Source: an uncultured Oscillospiraceae bacterium (GTDB lineage: Bacteria > Bacillota > Clostridia > Oscillospirales > Oscillospiraceae). From it: a DNA stretch of 64,000 bases. A program made the translations under genes and the position numbers. This document shows positions 33,937 through 42,648 of the stretch, in pieces. The notes below the pieces were generated by a model. The model searched no databases. It saw only the letters and a list, made by a program, of their open reading frames with translations, and was not told where the DNA came from. Numbering within the stretch: position 1 is the first letter of the stretch; each line of letters opens with the position of its first letter. Where the stretch lies: contig CALWVZ010000001.1 of assembly GCA_944385125.1 (NCBI GenBank), forward strand, positions 1 through 64,000. Direction: 5' to 3'.

Positions 33937-35115
33937 TCGCTTTGCTGGCAGCTTTGGCCGCAGTGCTGCACCGCAGCAGGAAGCGGCTCAGGAAGATACG
34001 GCAGCAGCTGGAGTGCGACCCGGTCACCGGCCTGGGCAAGCTGGATCACCTCCAGCGCTACTATAAGCAGCTGGTCAACGACAGGAACCGAGTCCTCTAC
34101 AGTCTGGTCTATTTCAGTCTGGACACGGAGCGTCTTCGCCGCATGGCCGGAGGAGAGAGCGATAATGTCCTGCGTTACTGCGCCATGGTGCTCCAGGACT
34201 ACAGCTCGGATACCGATGTGCTGGCCAGAGTCTCTGAAGACGGCTTTGCCATACTCAGGCTCTGCGCAGACCCGGAGGAGCTCAGGCGCTGGGTGGATAC
34301 CGTGCTGCAAAAGCTCCGGGCCTACCCGCAGACAGGCTCCGTCCCCTTCGACATCCATGCAGCCGCCGGGGCCTATCCCCTGAAGCTGGGCGGTAGAGAC
34401 TTGAGCGAAATGGTCTTCAACGCTGCGCAGCAGTCCCATATGGCCCTCAATAGGCATGAGGACTTCTCCCTGTTCTCCAACGACACCATGAAGCAGATAC
34501 AGCTGGAGCAGAAGCTCCGCTCCTCCGTGGAGCAGGCGCTGGACGGCCAGGAGTTCCAGCTCTTCATCCAGTTCTACGCCGACGCCAAGTCTCTTGAAAT
34601 AGTGGGGGGAGAGGCTCTGTCCCGCTGGCTGCACCCTGAACAGGGTCTGCTGCCCCCCGGCGTTTTCGTTCCCCTTCTGGAGCAGGAGGGGCTGACCTAC
34701 AGGCTGGATTACCACTGCCTGCGCTGCTCCTGCGAGTTTCTCCAGCGTATGGCGGACCGCAATATAAAAGACTTTTTCCTGTCCTGTAACTTCTCCAGAG
34801 AGACCTTTTCCTCCCCGGACTTTGTGGAGCGCTGCACAGAGATAGTCGGCAACTACAGCTTCCCCAGGGAACTGCTCATCCTGGAGCTCACCGAGAGTGT
34901 TCTCGTCAAAGACCTCTCCACAATACGGGCAAACATGCTGGCCCTTAAGGAATATGGTCTTCGCATCGCTCTGGACGACTTCGGCTCAGGCCCAGGCCCT
35001 GAAGGAGCTCAACTGCGACGTTATACAAGGTTTCCATTTCTCCGCCCCCCTGCCCCAGGCAGAGGCCGAGGAAAAACTGCTGAAGGAAAAGAAATGCCTT
35101 CCCCTCCCCTGAAAG
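33930..35115 (+). pseudogene. Decayed GGDEF/EAL cyclic-di-GMP protein
   Basis: Remnant of a membrane-bound signalling protein. It enters inside a membrane helix (LALLAALAAVLHRSRKRL), cut at the IS3 junction, so the sensor part and start are lost. The GGDEF domain starts CDPVTGLGKLDHLQRY, but SEDGF stands where GGDEF should be. The EAL domain has GGEALSRWLHPEQGLLPP and ELTESVLV, and reaches ALDDFGSG. At about 34990 the frame changes and jumps directly to ALKELNCDVIQGFHFSAPL. Roughly 100 residues of the EAL core, including catalytic acids, are deleted. It is almost certainly non-functional. Confidence 0.85.
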
Positions 35116-35116
35116 T

Positions 35117-35178
35117 AAAAAGCTGCACACATGAACGAGCGCCTGCGTCCGGCAGTCTTTCATGTGTGCAGCTTTTTT
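35117..35178 (+). terminator. Terminator after the GGDEF/EAL remnant
   Basis: AAAAAGCTGCACACATGAA pairs with TTCATGTGTGCAGCTTTTT; the right arm ends in a T run. Confidence 0.85.
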
Positions 35179-35290
35179 ATGGGCGGCCTCCGGGTTTTAT
35201 TAAAACAGGCTTCGCCTGTGAGCTCGCCAGTTCGAAAAGCTATCCTGTAACTTGAAAAAGCGTCCGGCTCTACCTCGTTCCCCAAAAAAC

Positions 35291-35410
35291 AAACCCGAAG
35301 CCCAGCGAAAGCGGGTTCGGGTTTGAAAGGAGGAGCAGCGGAATGAGCGCACTCCGATTTTTTTGCCATAGGCATAAAAAATCGGAGCAAGCGATATGAA
35401 GCTTGCTCCG
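35291..35410 (+). repeat. Structured repeat, copy A, with mini-ORF
   Basis: Outer stem AAACCCGAA/TTCGGGTTT encloses CCCAGC-GAAA-GCGGG, a short hairpin with a GNRA tetraloop. AAAGGAGG and an ATG at 35343 follow; the frame encodes 18 residues (MSALRFFCHRHKKSEQAI). Two further hairpins (35352-35387 and 35382-35410) fill the rest up to the tRNA. Copy B lies about 3.2 kb downstream. Bases 35179-35290 show nothing recognisable. Confidence 0.7.
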
Positions 35411-35413
35411 ACG

Positions 35414-35489
<76 letters not shown>

Positions 35490-35521
35490 AAAGTATATGC
35501 CCCGAAATTCGGGGCATATAG

Positions 35522-35598
35522 TGGCGACCGAGAAGGGACTTGAACCCTCGACCTCCGGCGTGACAGGCCGGCGTTCTAACCGACTGAACCACTCGGCC
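35522..35598 (-). tRNA. tRNA-Asp (GTC)
   Basis: Acceptor GGCCGAG/CTCGGTC with discriminator G and encoded CCA; anticodon loop CTGTCAC gives GTC; T loop TTCAAGT. 77 bases, transcribed ahead of tRNA-Thr. Confidence 0.95.
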
Positions 35599-35609
35599 AC
35601 GGCTCAGTT

Positions 35610-35638
35610 ATAATACCAAAAGCATCGCTTTTTGTCAA
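35610..35638 (-). promoter_or_regulatory. Promoter of the tRNA-Asp/tRNA-Thr unit
   Basis: TTGACA (35638-35633), 17 bp, TATTAT (35615-35610) on the minus strand; 12 bases before the mature Asp tRNA. Confidence 0.8.
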
Positions 35639-35670
35639 TAGGTTTTTGAAAAAAAATTCCTGCTCTCTTG

Positions 35671-35713
35671 AAAGGCCCGCAGCCGGGTGGGCTTTAGTCC
35701 GGCTGCGGGCTTT
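35671..35713 (-). terminator. Terminator of the SPFH operon
   Basis: GCCCGCAGCCGG with its perfect complement (12 bp) and a 12-base loop, just after the ribbon-helix-helix gene. Confidence 0.85.
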
Positions 35714-35720
35714 CAAGTTT

Positions 35721-35924
35721 TTATTGGATATCCAGCTCCAGGGGCTCGTCTATGGTGTCGGAGACGTACTTGCCGTTTTTCTTTCGCTGCTTGACGCACT
35801 CGGTGAGCAGATATTCTATCTGTCCGTTGATGGAGCGGAAGTCGTCCTCGGCCCAGGCGGCTATAGCCTCATAGAGCTTTGCCGACAGGCGCAGGGGCAC
35901 CTGCTTCTTTCCACCCTCAGCCAT
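35721..35924 (-). CDS. Arc/CopG-type ribbon-helix-helix protein
   Basis: DNA-binding protein of 67 residues: beta strand [40 protein letters not shown] matches the Arc fold, then a 20-residue acidic tail. It follows the SPFH gene by 3 bases and is probably a repressor of the pair. Confidence 0.85.
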   Translation of the reverse strand: MAEGGKKQVPLRLSAKLYEAIAAWAEDDFRSINGQIEYLLTECVKQRKKNGKYVSDTIDEPLELDIQ

Positions 35925-35927
35925 GGC

Positions 35928-36965
35928 TCAGTACAGGCTGCCGGAGTTGACCACCGGCTGGGCGTCCTTGTTGCCGCAGAGCACCACCAGAAGATTGGAC
36001 ACCATTGCGGCCTTGCGCTCCTCGTCCAGGTCCACCATGCCGCCTTCCTTAAGTCTGGTGAGGGCCATCTCCACCATGCCCACGGCGCCGTCCACTATCA
36101 TCTTCCTGGCGTCCACTATGGCGCTGGCCTGCTGACGTTGAAGCATAACTGCGGCTATCTCGGGAGCGTAGGCCAGATAGGTTATCCGGGCCTCCAGAAT
36201 CTCTATGCCGGCGTCCGCCACCTTGGCCTGAAGTTCATCCCGAATACGCTGGGCCACGGTCTCGCTGGAGCCTCTCAGGCTGCCTTCGTCCGCCTGGCCG
36301 TCCCCGGTGGTGTCTATGCCCGGGGCCACGTCGTAGGGATATATCTTCACTATGTCCCGCACGGCGCTGTCGCACTGGAGGGAGAGATACTCCTTGTAGT
36401 TGTCCACGGTGAACACTGCCTTGGCAGTGTCTACCACCCGCCACATGACGGCCATGCCTATCTCCACAGGGTTGCCCAGGCGGTCGTTTATCTTCTGTTT
36501 GGTATTGGAGAGGGTCATCACTTTCAGGGATATCTTCTTGCCCATCTCTGCGGCCGCCACGTTCACCTGAGCGCCTCCGGCTCCCATGGCGAGGGCGGCA
36601 AGACCTTTGCCGCCGTTGTCCACGTCGCCGCTCTGGCCCAGCTTGGTGTGGGCGGCAGGGTTTACGCCGGTGCAGAAAGGATTGACATAGTAAAAGCCCT
36701 CGCCCTTCAAAGTGCCCACATACTTGCCGAAGAGGGTCAGCACCAGAGCCTCCTGGGGCTTGAGGACCTTCAGGCCCAGAAAGCTTATCCAGCCCAGGCA
36801 CACCCAGATAAGGCCCACAACGAACACGGGTATGGCAGCCTTGTCCCCGTCGTCCAGGCCTATGCCCCCGAATACCACCAGCACTACGGCCGCTATGTAC
36901 AGCGCCAGCAGCAACAGCAGCATGGCCATGCCGTTTTTCTTGTTGCTCATCAGTTTCTCTTCCAT
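35928..36965 (-). CDS. SPFH/band 7 domain membrane protein
   Basis: Protein of 345 residues related to stomatin, prohibitin and HflK/C, which form oligomeric membrane scaffolds. Two hydrophobic segments ([22 protein letters not shown] and [20 protein letters not shown]) precede the SPFH domain, which starts [31 protein letters not shown] Gly-rich insert of about 40 residues ([25 protein letters not shown]) interrupts it. The C-terminal helical part has [49 protein letters not shown] lies 10 bases before the ATG. Confidence 0.9.
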   Translation of the reverse strand: MEEKLMSNKKNGMAMLLLLLALYIAAVVLVVFGGIGLDDGDKAAIPVFVVGLIWVCLGWISFLGLKVLKPQEALVLTLFGKYVGTLKGEGFYYVNPFCTGVNPAAHTKLGQSGDVDNGGKGLAALAMGAGGAQVNVAAAEMGKKISLKVMTLSNTKQKINDRLGNPVEIGMAVMWRVVDTAKAVFTVDNYKEYLSLQCDSAVRDIVKIYPYDVAPGIDTTGDGQADEGSLRGSSETVAQRIRDELQAKVADAGIEILEARITYLAYAPEIAAVMLQRQQASAIVDARKMIVDGAVGMVEMALTRLKEGGMVDLDEERKAAMVSNLLVVLCGNKDAQPVVNSGSLY

Positions 36966-36985
36966 TTTATTTTTACCTCCTTTGC

Positions 36986-37024
36986 TGATATCAAAATGAT
37001 ATCATATCAATATCTAGTTGTCAA
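36986..37024 (-). promoter_or_regulatory. SPFH operon promoter overlapped by palindromes
   Basis: TTGACA (37024-37019), 17 bp, TATCAT (37001-36996). The -10 lies inside the palindrome ATGATATCAT (36996-37005), and a second palindrome TGATATCA is at 36986-36993. These tandem sites suit a ribbon-helix-helix repressor such as the second gene product. Confidence 0.65.
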
Positions 37025-37086
37025 GGGCCTCAGATAGGGATTTTGCATTTTTATTTGTTTCCGTAGCCGCCTTAACATATAGTCCC

Positions 37087-37115
37087 TTTACTAAAAGCCC
37101 CAGAGGTATTATAAT
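37087..37115 (+). promoter_or_regulatory. Sigma-A promoter of the P-loop/DUF308 pair
   Basis: TTTACT (37087-37092), 17 bp, TATAAT (37110-37115). Confidence 0.65.
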
Positions 37116-37150
37116 TTCCCCATCAAGAGAGAGAGGGGCGGGGTCTGGAA

Positions 37151-37858
37151 ATGAAGAAAATGGTCATACTCATCGGCAATTACGGTTCCGGCAAGACGGA
37201 GATAGCCCTGAACATGGCGGTGCTGGCGGCCTCCCAGGGCAAGCGCACCCAGGTCATCGACCTGGACAGGATAAACGACTATTTCCGCATGTCCGATCAT
37301 GTGAAGCTGCTGGAGGAAAAAAAGGTGGACATAGTCTCCCCCACTTTTGTGGGCCAGGGCGTGACCCAGAGCAGCGTGTCCGCCGCCGTGGCCTCTGCCT
37401 TTGCCCAGGACTGGGACCTGGTGATTTTCGATGTGGGCGGGGACCCGGCAGGGGCCCTGTCCCTTGCCCGGTACCATCAGGACTTTGCCGCCATGCCCGA
37501 GGGGCAGGTGGAAGTATACGATATCGTGAACGTGTTCCGCCCCATGTCCGAGAGCCCGGAAAAGATAATGAAGCTGAAAGTGGAGATGGAGGGCTTTGCC
37601 CGGCAGAAGGTCACCGGCTTTATAAACAACTCGAACCTTCTCAATTACGCCAGCGCCGAGGACCTGCGCCGGGGTTATGAGGTGCTGCGGGAGGCCTCCC
37701 TCATGTCCGGCATCCCGGTGGTGCACACCACCGGCCGCCGGGAATTCCTGGAGGAGTTCCTTGCCGACGGCAGAGACCCGGCCTTTATCGGCCTGCCCAT
37801 AGCTCTGGACACCTATATGCACCGCAGCTGGGACAGCTTTGCCTACGGCGGGATATGA
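37151..37858 (+). CDS. P-loop NTPase of the MinD/CobQ-like (SIMIBI) group
   Basis: Protein of 235 residues with Walker A GNYGSGKTE at 9-17, an ATPase-like VIDLDRINDYFR segment, and LVIFDVGGDPAGA as the Walker B region. It lacks the deviant KGGxGKT of true ParA/MinD. The role is unknown; such proteins are annotated as CobQ/CobB/MinD/ParA nucleotide-binding domain proteins. The next gene starts 21 bases on. Confidence 0.8.
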   Translation: MKKMVILIGNYGSGKTEIALNMAVLAASQGKRTQVIDLDRINDYFRMSDHVKLLEEKKVDIVSPTFVGQGVTQSSVSAAVASAFAQDWDLVIFDVGGDPAGALSLARYHQDFAAMPEGQVEVYDIVNVFRPMSESPEKIMKLKVEMEGFARQKVTGFINNSNLLNYASAEDLRRGYEVLREASLMSGIPVVHTTGRREFLEEFLADGRDPAFIGLPIALDTYMHRSWDSFAYGGI

Positions 37859-37879
37859 CAGGCAGCGGTGGAGGCGAAC

Positions 37880-38404
37880 ATGATGAACCAAGGTTTTAAA
37901 AAGGCTTTGCCCGCCGGGCTCCCGGGGGCCGGGGCGGCGGCCGCCGGTCTGTTGCTGCTGCTGTACCCTGCCGCAGCCGGAAACATCTCGATAAAGGCAG
38001 CCTCGGCTCTGGGCCTGTTCTATGCCCTGCACCGCCTGCTGCTGTGCCTGAAGGCCGGTCTCAGCGGATACGGAAGGGTCTTGGCCCTGGCCTGCGCCGG
38101 CTTTGTCCTTAGCCTGCTTTTCTTTCTCAGGCCCATCCTGTTTTGGGCCTCTGCCCTCGTTATTGTTGGGGCTGTTCTGGTTTTATACGGCATTTTGCGC
38201 ATCCCCATGATAGGGGAGACCTGGGCCCTGGGCCTGCGTTTCCGGCTGACGGCCCTGGCCTGGGCGGCTGTACCTGTCCTTGCGGGACTGCCGGTGCTCT
38301 GTCATCCTCTGGCTGCCGCTCTGCTGCTGCTCAGACTTGCAGGGGCCTTGCTGCTGATCTTGGGGCTGGCGGAGCTCCTCCTTTCCGAGCCGGAGCAGCC
38401 TTAG
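37880..38404 (+). CDS. DUF308/HdeD-like membrane protein
   Basis: Protein of 174 residues with about six short hydrophobic helices arranged in pairs. The pattern FLRPILFWASALVIVGAVLVLYGILRI resembles HdeD/DUF308 proteins. ATG at 37880 follows GGAGGCGAAC and is preferred to GTG at 37868. Function unknown. Confidence 0.7.
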   Translation: MMNQGFKKALPAGLPGAGAAAAGLLLLLYPAAAGNISIKAASALGLFYALHRLLLCLKAGLSGYGRVLALACAGFVLSLLFFLRPILFWASALVIVGAVLVLYGILRIPMIGETWALGLRFRLTALAWAAVPVLAGLPVLCHPLAAALLLLRLAGALLLILGLAELLLSEPEQP

Positions 38405-38423
38405 CCGGACAGGTCTTTGTACA

Positions 38424-38720
38424 TACCTTATATAAAAATTACAGTCAAAAAGCCTCGCAGAGTTTTTTCGCCGCAGCGAAAAAATAATTTCAATCGTTTT
38501 CCGCGGCGACATGTGCGTCGCGGAAAACACTTCTCACACTTCTGCCGAATCAAAGCCCAGCGTAAGCGGGTTTGATTCGGAAAGGAGCTGCAACGGAATG
38601 GATGAGAAGTGGCGGCTGCCCCTACAGGCGGCCGCCGCTGCGAAGGATATGGAGTTTGCAGCGACGCAGCGAAGTGCAAGCTCTTTTGGCAAAGAAGGCA
38701 TGCCTTCTTTGCCAAGCTGA
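38424..38720 (+). repeat. Structured repeat, copy B, with 40-codon ORF
   Basis: This fills most of a 406-base gap. It has a 15 bp hairpin starting GTTTTCCGCGGCGAC (38489-38525), then outer stem CCGAATCAAA/TTTGATTCGG around CCCAGC-GTAA-GCGGG, again a GNRA tetraloop. AAAGGAG and an ATG at 38598 follow; the frame encodes 40 residues (MDEKWRLPLQAAAAAKDMEF, then a Ser/Gly-rich end). The core matches copy A while the outer stem differs in both arms together. Confidence 0.7.
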
Positions 38721-38756
38721 AAATTCCTTGCCTCAACCAGAGGCAAGGAATTTTTT
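38720..38756 (-). terminator. Terminator at the end of the TRAP/araD operon
   Basis: AAAATTCCTTGCCTC pairs with GAGGCAAGGAATTTT across a 5-base loop. Confidence 0.85.
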
Positions 38757-38810
38757 GATGGGTTCCACAGGCTTTTTCCCGGGGGCTGCTTTCCTCCGTC
38801 CCTGGGGCCT

Positions 38811-39512
38811 TCAGCCTGCCGGTGGATTCTGGCCGTAATAGGCCTTTGGGCCATGCTTCCTGAAATAATGACGGTCCAGAAGGCTCTGCTCCATGGCCTC
38901 CAGCCCCGGACAAAGGCTAAGACAATGGTAGCAGGTAAAGGCCACCTCTTCCAGCACCAGACTGTGGCACAGGGCCTCATAGGGACTTTCCCCCCAGGTA
39001 AAGGCTCCATGCCGGTATACCAGCGCCGCCGGGACCCTCTGCGGGTCCAGGTCCCTGAAGGTCTCCACGATCACCCTGCCCGTCTCCCTCTCGTAGTCAG
39101 CCTCTATCTCGCTGTCTTTCATTGGGCGGGTACAGGGTATCTCCCCGTAAAAATAATCTCCGTGGGTGCTGCCCATAGCCTTTATTCCCAGCCCTGTCTG
39201 AGCAAAAACCGTAGCCCAGCGGGAATGGGTATGCACCACGCCCCCTATGTCCGGGAAAGCCCTGTACAGCTCTATGTGGGTGGGAAGGTCGCTGGAGGGC
39301 TTCCAGGGGCCCTCCACCAGTTTTCCCTCCAGGTCGGTTACGGCCATGTCCTCCGGGCCCATCCTCTCATAGGGCAGGCCTGAGGGCTTTATAACCACCA
39401 ATCCCCGGTCCCGGTCTATGCCCGAGGCATTGCCCCAGGTCAGACTTACCAGACCGTGCTTAGGCAGCAGGAGGTTTGCTTCCAGCACCTGCTCTTTTAA
39501 TTTCTCCAGCAC
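38811..39512 (-). CDS. araD: L-ribulose-5-phosphate 4-epimerase
   Basis: Class II aldolase-fold zinc enzyme of 233 residues converting L-ribulose 5-phosphate to D-xylulose 5-phosphate. It aligns end to end with E. coli AraD/UlaF: LEANLLLPKHGLVSLTWGNASG, IKPSGLPYERM, the zinc ligands HTHSRWATVFAQ and HGAFTWG, DYFYGEIPCTRPM, and the C-terminal KHGPKAYYGQ with the catalytic Tyr. Last gene of the operon, 15 bases after galM. Confidence 0.95.
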   Translation of the reverse strand: MLEKLKEQVLEANLLLPKHGLVSLTWGNASGIDRDRGLVVIKPSGLPYERMGPEDMAVTDLEGKLVEGPWKPSSDLPTHIELYRAFPDIGGVVHTHSRWATVFAQTGLGIKAMGSTHGDYFYGEIPCTRPMKDSEIEADYERETGRVIVETFRDLDPQRVPAALVYRHGAFTWGESPYEALCHSLVLEEVAFTCYHCLSLCPGLEAMEQSLLDRHYFRKHGPKAYYGQNPPAG

Positions 39513-39527
39513 TGCCCCGCCTCCCCC

Positions 39528-40550
39528 TCACTTGAGGCTGAAGCTGAACCGGGTGCGGCTGCTGTGGTCTTTCCCCGGCTCGATAACTGCCACTGAGCCG
39601 TACATGTCATGGAGAGAGCTGAAAAGCATGGTCTCAAAGCAGGCTCCGGCGTGCTTGTTGTATATGGCCCCCTCCTTGCCCCGCACCCGGTCCACCATGT
39701 TGCCGGTATATATCATTATACAGGGCATGGTGGTGGCGCACTGCATTTCGATGCCCGAGTCCGGGGAATACAGAGAGCCTGCGGGCTTGAGCTTTTCGGA
39801 GGGTTCGGCCAAAATGAACTTGTGGTCGATGCCTCCGCCCATGGCCTCCAGAGAGGGATACCTCTTGTCAAAGAGCTCTCCCAGCACCTGGGGCGTGTTC
39901 AGATCCGTTCCCTCCATCAGCGGTCCCCGCTCCTCGGTGAGCTGATTGAAAGACCCCGTGACCGGGCAGCTCATCACATGGGAGCGTATGCTGCCGCTGT
40001 TATGGCCGTTGAGGTTGAAATAGCTGTGGTTGGAGGGATTTATCACCGTGCGCCGGTCGGCAGACATGGAGTAATCTATGCTCAGGCCCTCCTCGTCCAG
40101 GGTATAGCTTATCCGGGCTGTCACGCAGCCGGGGTAGCCTTCTTCCCCGTCAGGGCTTACATAGCTGAAGCACACCTGCCTGTCGCCTTCAACGCTTCCT
40201 TCCCATTTTACACGGCTAAAGCCCTTGACGCCGCCGTGCATATGCATGCCCTCCACATTGTCCAGCGGGTAATCCCGGCCCTCAAAGTGGAGCGTACAGT
40301 CGGGCATGCGGCTTATGAGCCGCCCCAGGGCTGCGCCGAAGAAGCTGGGGTTGTCCTCATATTCGGCCACCGTGTCATAGCCCAGGACCACGTCTCTCAG
40401 CTGTCCCTGCCGGTCCCGGACCCACAGGGCCTGGATGGCTGCGCCCAGCTCTATGAGAGAGACCTTTCGGCTGTCTCCGGCGCTGATTATAAACTGACGC
40501 ACTTCTCTGCCGTCTTCTGTAAAGCCAAAACTTTTTATCTCTACTGACAT
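39528..40550 (-). CDS. galM: Aldose 1-epimerase (galactose mutarotase family)
   Basis: Mutarotase of 340 residues interconverting sugar anomers. Catalytic His residues are in MHMHGGVKGFSRV and NPSNHSYFNLNGH, the substrate-binding Asp in GGGIDHKFIL, and the catalytic Glu in AVIEPGKDHSSRTRF. Presence in the operon implies a cyclic sugar substrate or intermediate. A hairpin separates it from dctM. Confidence 0.92.
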   Translation of the reverse strand: MSVEIKSFGFTEDGREVRQFIISAGDSRKVSLIELGAAIQALWVRDRQGQLRDVVLGYDTVAEYEDNPSFFGAALGRLISRMPDCTLHFEGRDYPLDNVEGMHMHGGVKGFSRVKWEGSVEGDRQVCFSYVSPDGEEGYPGCVTARISYTLDEEGLSIDYSMSADRRTVINPSNHSYFNLNGHNSGSIRSHVMSCPVTGSFNQLTEERGPLMEGTDLNTPQVLGELFDKRYPSLEAMGGGIDHKFILAEPSEKLKPAGSLYSPDSGIEMQCATTMPCIMIYTGNMVDRVRGKEGAIYNKHAGACFETMLFSSLHDMYGSVAVIEPGKDHSSRTRFSFSLK

Positions 40551-40588
40551 TTTTTCTCCTTTCCCGGTATTTTCCGGGTATGTGTATG

Positions 40589-40635
40589 AAAAGGACAGCT
40601 CGCCGGCTAGGGCCGATATGCGGGCTGTCTTTTTT
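40589..40635. terminator. Hairpin between dctM and galM
   Basis: AAAAGGACAGC pairs imperfectly with GCTGTCTTTTTT. It may lower expression of galM-araD relative to the transporter. Confidence 0.55.
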
Positions 40636-40658
40636 AGGTACAGATTATGCTTTGATCC

Positions 40659-41981
40659 TCAGATAGCGTAGCCGCACAGCTGGGGCAGCCAGGTGGATAT
40701 GGCGGGCACAAAGGTCACCAGTATCAGCGTGGGCAGCCAGGCAAAGAGGAAGTATATCAGGGTAGGCTTGAGCATCTCCTGCAGGGGGGCGCCTATGATG
40801 CGGGATGAGAAGTAGAGCAGAGGCGCAACAGGGGGCGTGATATTGCCCATGCCCAGGTTCACTGCCAGGATGGCCGCAAAGTGTACAGGGCTGAAGCCCA
40901 GTTCCTTTATGATGGGCACCAGGATGGGGGTGGCCAAGAGGGTGCCGCTGGTGTCGTCCATGAGCATGCCCAGAACTATCATGAACAGGTTTATCATAAC
41001 AAGGATCCCCCAGCGGTTGTCCGTCACGGAGTAGAAAACATTGAGGATCATCTTGGGCAGGTTCACATCAATAAACATGCGGCTGAGCATCTGAACGGTG
41101 AGCGTCAGCAGCATTATGGTGCCGGTGGATTTGGCCGCATCAATGAAGCTGTCCTTCAGTGCGTTCCAGGTGAGCTTTTTGTAGATAAGGAATCCCACGG
41201 GGATGGCATAGGCTGTGGCGATAGCAGCCGCCTCGGTGGTGGTGGTGATGCCCCCGTAGATGCAGCCCAGGATGATGAAGGGCATAAGCAGAGCCCAGAA
41301 GGGGCCGTGCTCGTGGTTAGCCTTGCGCAGACGCTTCTCCTCTATCCAGGCCGCTTTCAGCTCCTCGGCGGTTAGGGTCTCTATCTCGGTGTTGTTGCGC
41401 AGCATGAAGAGAGTGCACAGGGACAGCAGTATGGCCAGGATGATCCCGGGCACAGCGCCGGCCAGGAAGCAGGCCAGGACCGAGGTGGAGCTGGACCAGC
41501 CGTAGAGTATCATAATGCCGCTGGGGGGTATGAGAATACCGATAACGCCGGCGCTGGCCATCATTGCGGCCACAAGGCCCCGGGGATAGCGCTTCTCCTT
41601 CAGCATGGGTCCGATAATGCCGCCTATGGCGGAGAGGGTGGCGGCGGCGCTGCCGGAGATGGCGGCAAAAATGGAGCAGGAAATAATGCCAACTACCGCC
41701 AGTCCGCCTTTAAGCCTGCCTACAAGACGGCTTGCGGCGCTTATAATCTGCTTGCCTATGCCTCCGTAAGCCATGATGGAACCGGCCATGATGAACAGAG
41801 GTATAGTCAGCAGGATTATGGAGCTGGTGTTCTTATATCCGTAGGACATGAGCAGGGAGAGACTGGCTCCGCTGCCCACGGCTATGACCATTGCGCTGAG
41901 GAAAAAGGACAAAGCCACAGGCACTCCAATGATCAGGAGGATGAACAGCATCGCAACTGCAAGTATGATTGTAGGTGTCAT
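40659..41981 (-). CDS. dctM: TRAP transporter large permease, DctM
   Basis: Integral membrane subunit of 440 residues with about 12 helices, moving solute with a Na+ gradient. It carries DctM family blocks SGSAAATLSAIGGIIGPMLKEKRYPRGLVAAMMASAGVIGILIPPSG, MDDTSGTLLATPILVPIIKELGFSPVHFAAI and NLGMGNITPPVAPLLYFSSRI. It overlaps dctQ by ATGA. Confidence 0.95.
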   Translation of the reverse strand: MTPTIILAVAMLFILLIIGVPVALSFFLSAMVIAVGSGASLSLLMSYGYKNTSSIILLTIPLFIMAGSIMAYGGIGKQIISAASRLVGRLKGGLAVVGIISCSIFAAISGSAAATLSAIGGIIGPMLKEKRYPRGLVAAMMASAGVIGILIPPSGIMILYGWSSSTSVLACFLAGAVPGIILAILLSLCTLFMLRNNTEIETLTAEELKAAWIEEKRLRKANHEHGPFWALLMPFIILGCIYGGITTTTEAAAIATAYAIPVGFLIYKKLTWNALKDSFIDAAKSTGTIMLLTLTVQMLSRMFIDVNLPKMILNVFYSVTDNRWGILVMINLFMIVLGMLMDDTSGTLLATPILVPIIKELGFSPVHFAAILAVNLGMGNITPPVAPLLYFSSRIIGAPLQEMLKPTLIYFLFAWLPTLILVTFVPAISTWLPQLCGYAI

Positions 41982-42538
41982 TTCACATTACCTCCTTCAT
42001 CAGCGGCTTGTTCCAGAGCCTCCGGCTGCTGGGCATCTTCGCTCTTACCGCCCTCAGCCAGGGCTATGACGGTCTGGACGATGTGGGCTATAGTATAAAT
42101 ACAGGACAGTGCGAAGGACAGCGGCAGCACCGCATGTATCCAGGCCTGGGGGAAACGGTACATGACCGTTATCTTGTGCATGGAAATATCAAAGGCGACA
42201 AATTCCCATGACAGCCACAAGAGCAGACCAAAGGCCACCAGGGAGATCGCCAGTCTGACGAGCTTGGCGATATTTTTGCCCTTCTCGGTCTTCAGCATGC
42301 CGGTAAACAGGTCTGCGCTGATATGGGAATCCTCATGGGTGGCCATATATGCGCCGATAAAATACATCCAGAATGCAACTGCCAGTATGAGCTCTTCGGC
42401 TCCGTAGAACTCCCCTGCAAACAGATATCGCTTTGTCGCCCACCAGACTATCATGGCGCACACAACGGCGCCCAGGAAAAAGCTGGCATAGCCGCTCACC
42501 TTGATAAAGGCGTCGTTCACTTTCTTCAGGGTTTTCAT
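41978..42538 (-). CDS. dctQ: TRAP transporter small permease, DctQ
   Basis: Four-helix membrane subunit of 186 residues with the DctQ pattern ILAVAFWMYFIGAYMATHEDSHISADLFTGML. ATG at 42538 follows GGAGGTGCTTA; 19 upstream residues in the open frame are discarded. It is separated from dctP by a stem-loop, and its C-terminus is charged and Glu-rich. Confidence 0.93.
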   Translation of the reverse strand: MKTLKKVNDAFIKVSGYASFFLGAVVCAMIVWWATKRYLFAGEFYGAEELILAVAFWMYFIGAYMATHEDSHISADLFTGMLKTEKGKNIAKLVRLAISLVAFGLLLWLSWEFVAFDISMHKITVMYRFPQAWIHAVLPLSFALSCIYTIAHIVQTVIALAEGGKSEDAQQPEALEQAADEGGNVK

Positions 42539-42565
42539 TAAGCACCTCCTTGATAGGCGTTTCTT

Positions 42566-42602
42566 AACAGTTATGGGACTCCATACGAGTCCCATAACCG
42601 TT
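42566..42602 (-). terminator. Intra-operon stem-loop after dctP
   Basis: A 15 bp stem with one mismatch, arms AACAGTTATGGGACT and AGTCCCATAACCGTT. Such structures often stabilise the 3' end of binding-protein mRNA and give it higher expression than the permeases. Confidence 0.65.
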
Positions 42603-42648
42603 AATTTTTCATAAAGATTTGCAGATCATCTTTAATGACGATCCCTAT

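Noticed and set aside
33673..34383. Open frame joining transposase orfA to GGDEF sequence
   Set aside because: Only the first 87 codons are transposase. The rest reads the GGDEF/EAL remnant in the wrong frame, so it is a junction artefact, not a fusion protein.
35646..37037. Plus-strand 463-codon open frame opposite the SPFH gene
   Set aside because: Antisense to a clear SPFH domain and its partner gene; it starts in the terminator.
38428..38913. Minus-strand 161-codon and 158-codon open frames over repeat copy B
   Set aside because: They run through several perfect hairpins and into araD, and have no ribosome site; they look like the usual spurious ORFs of repeat elements.
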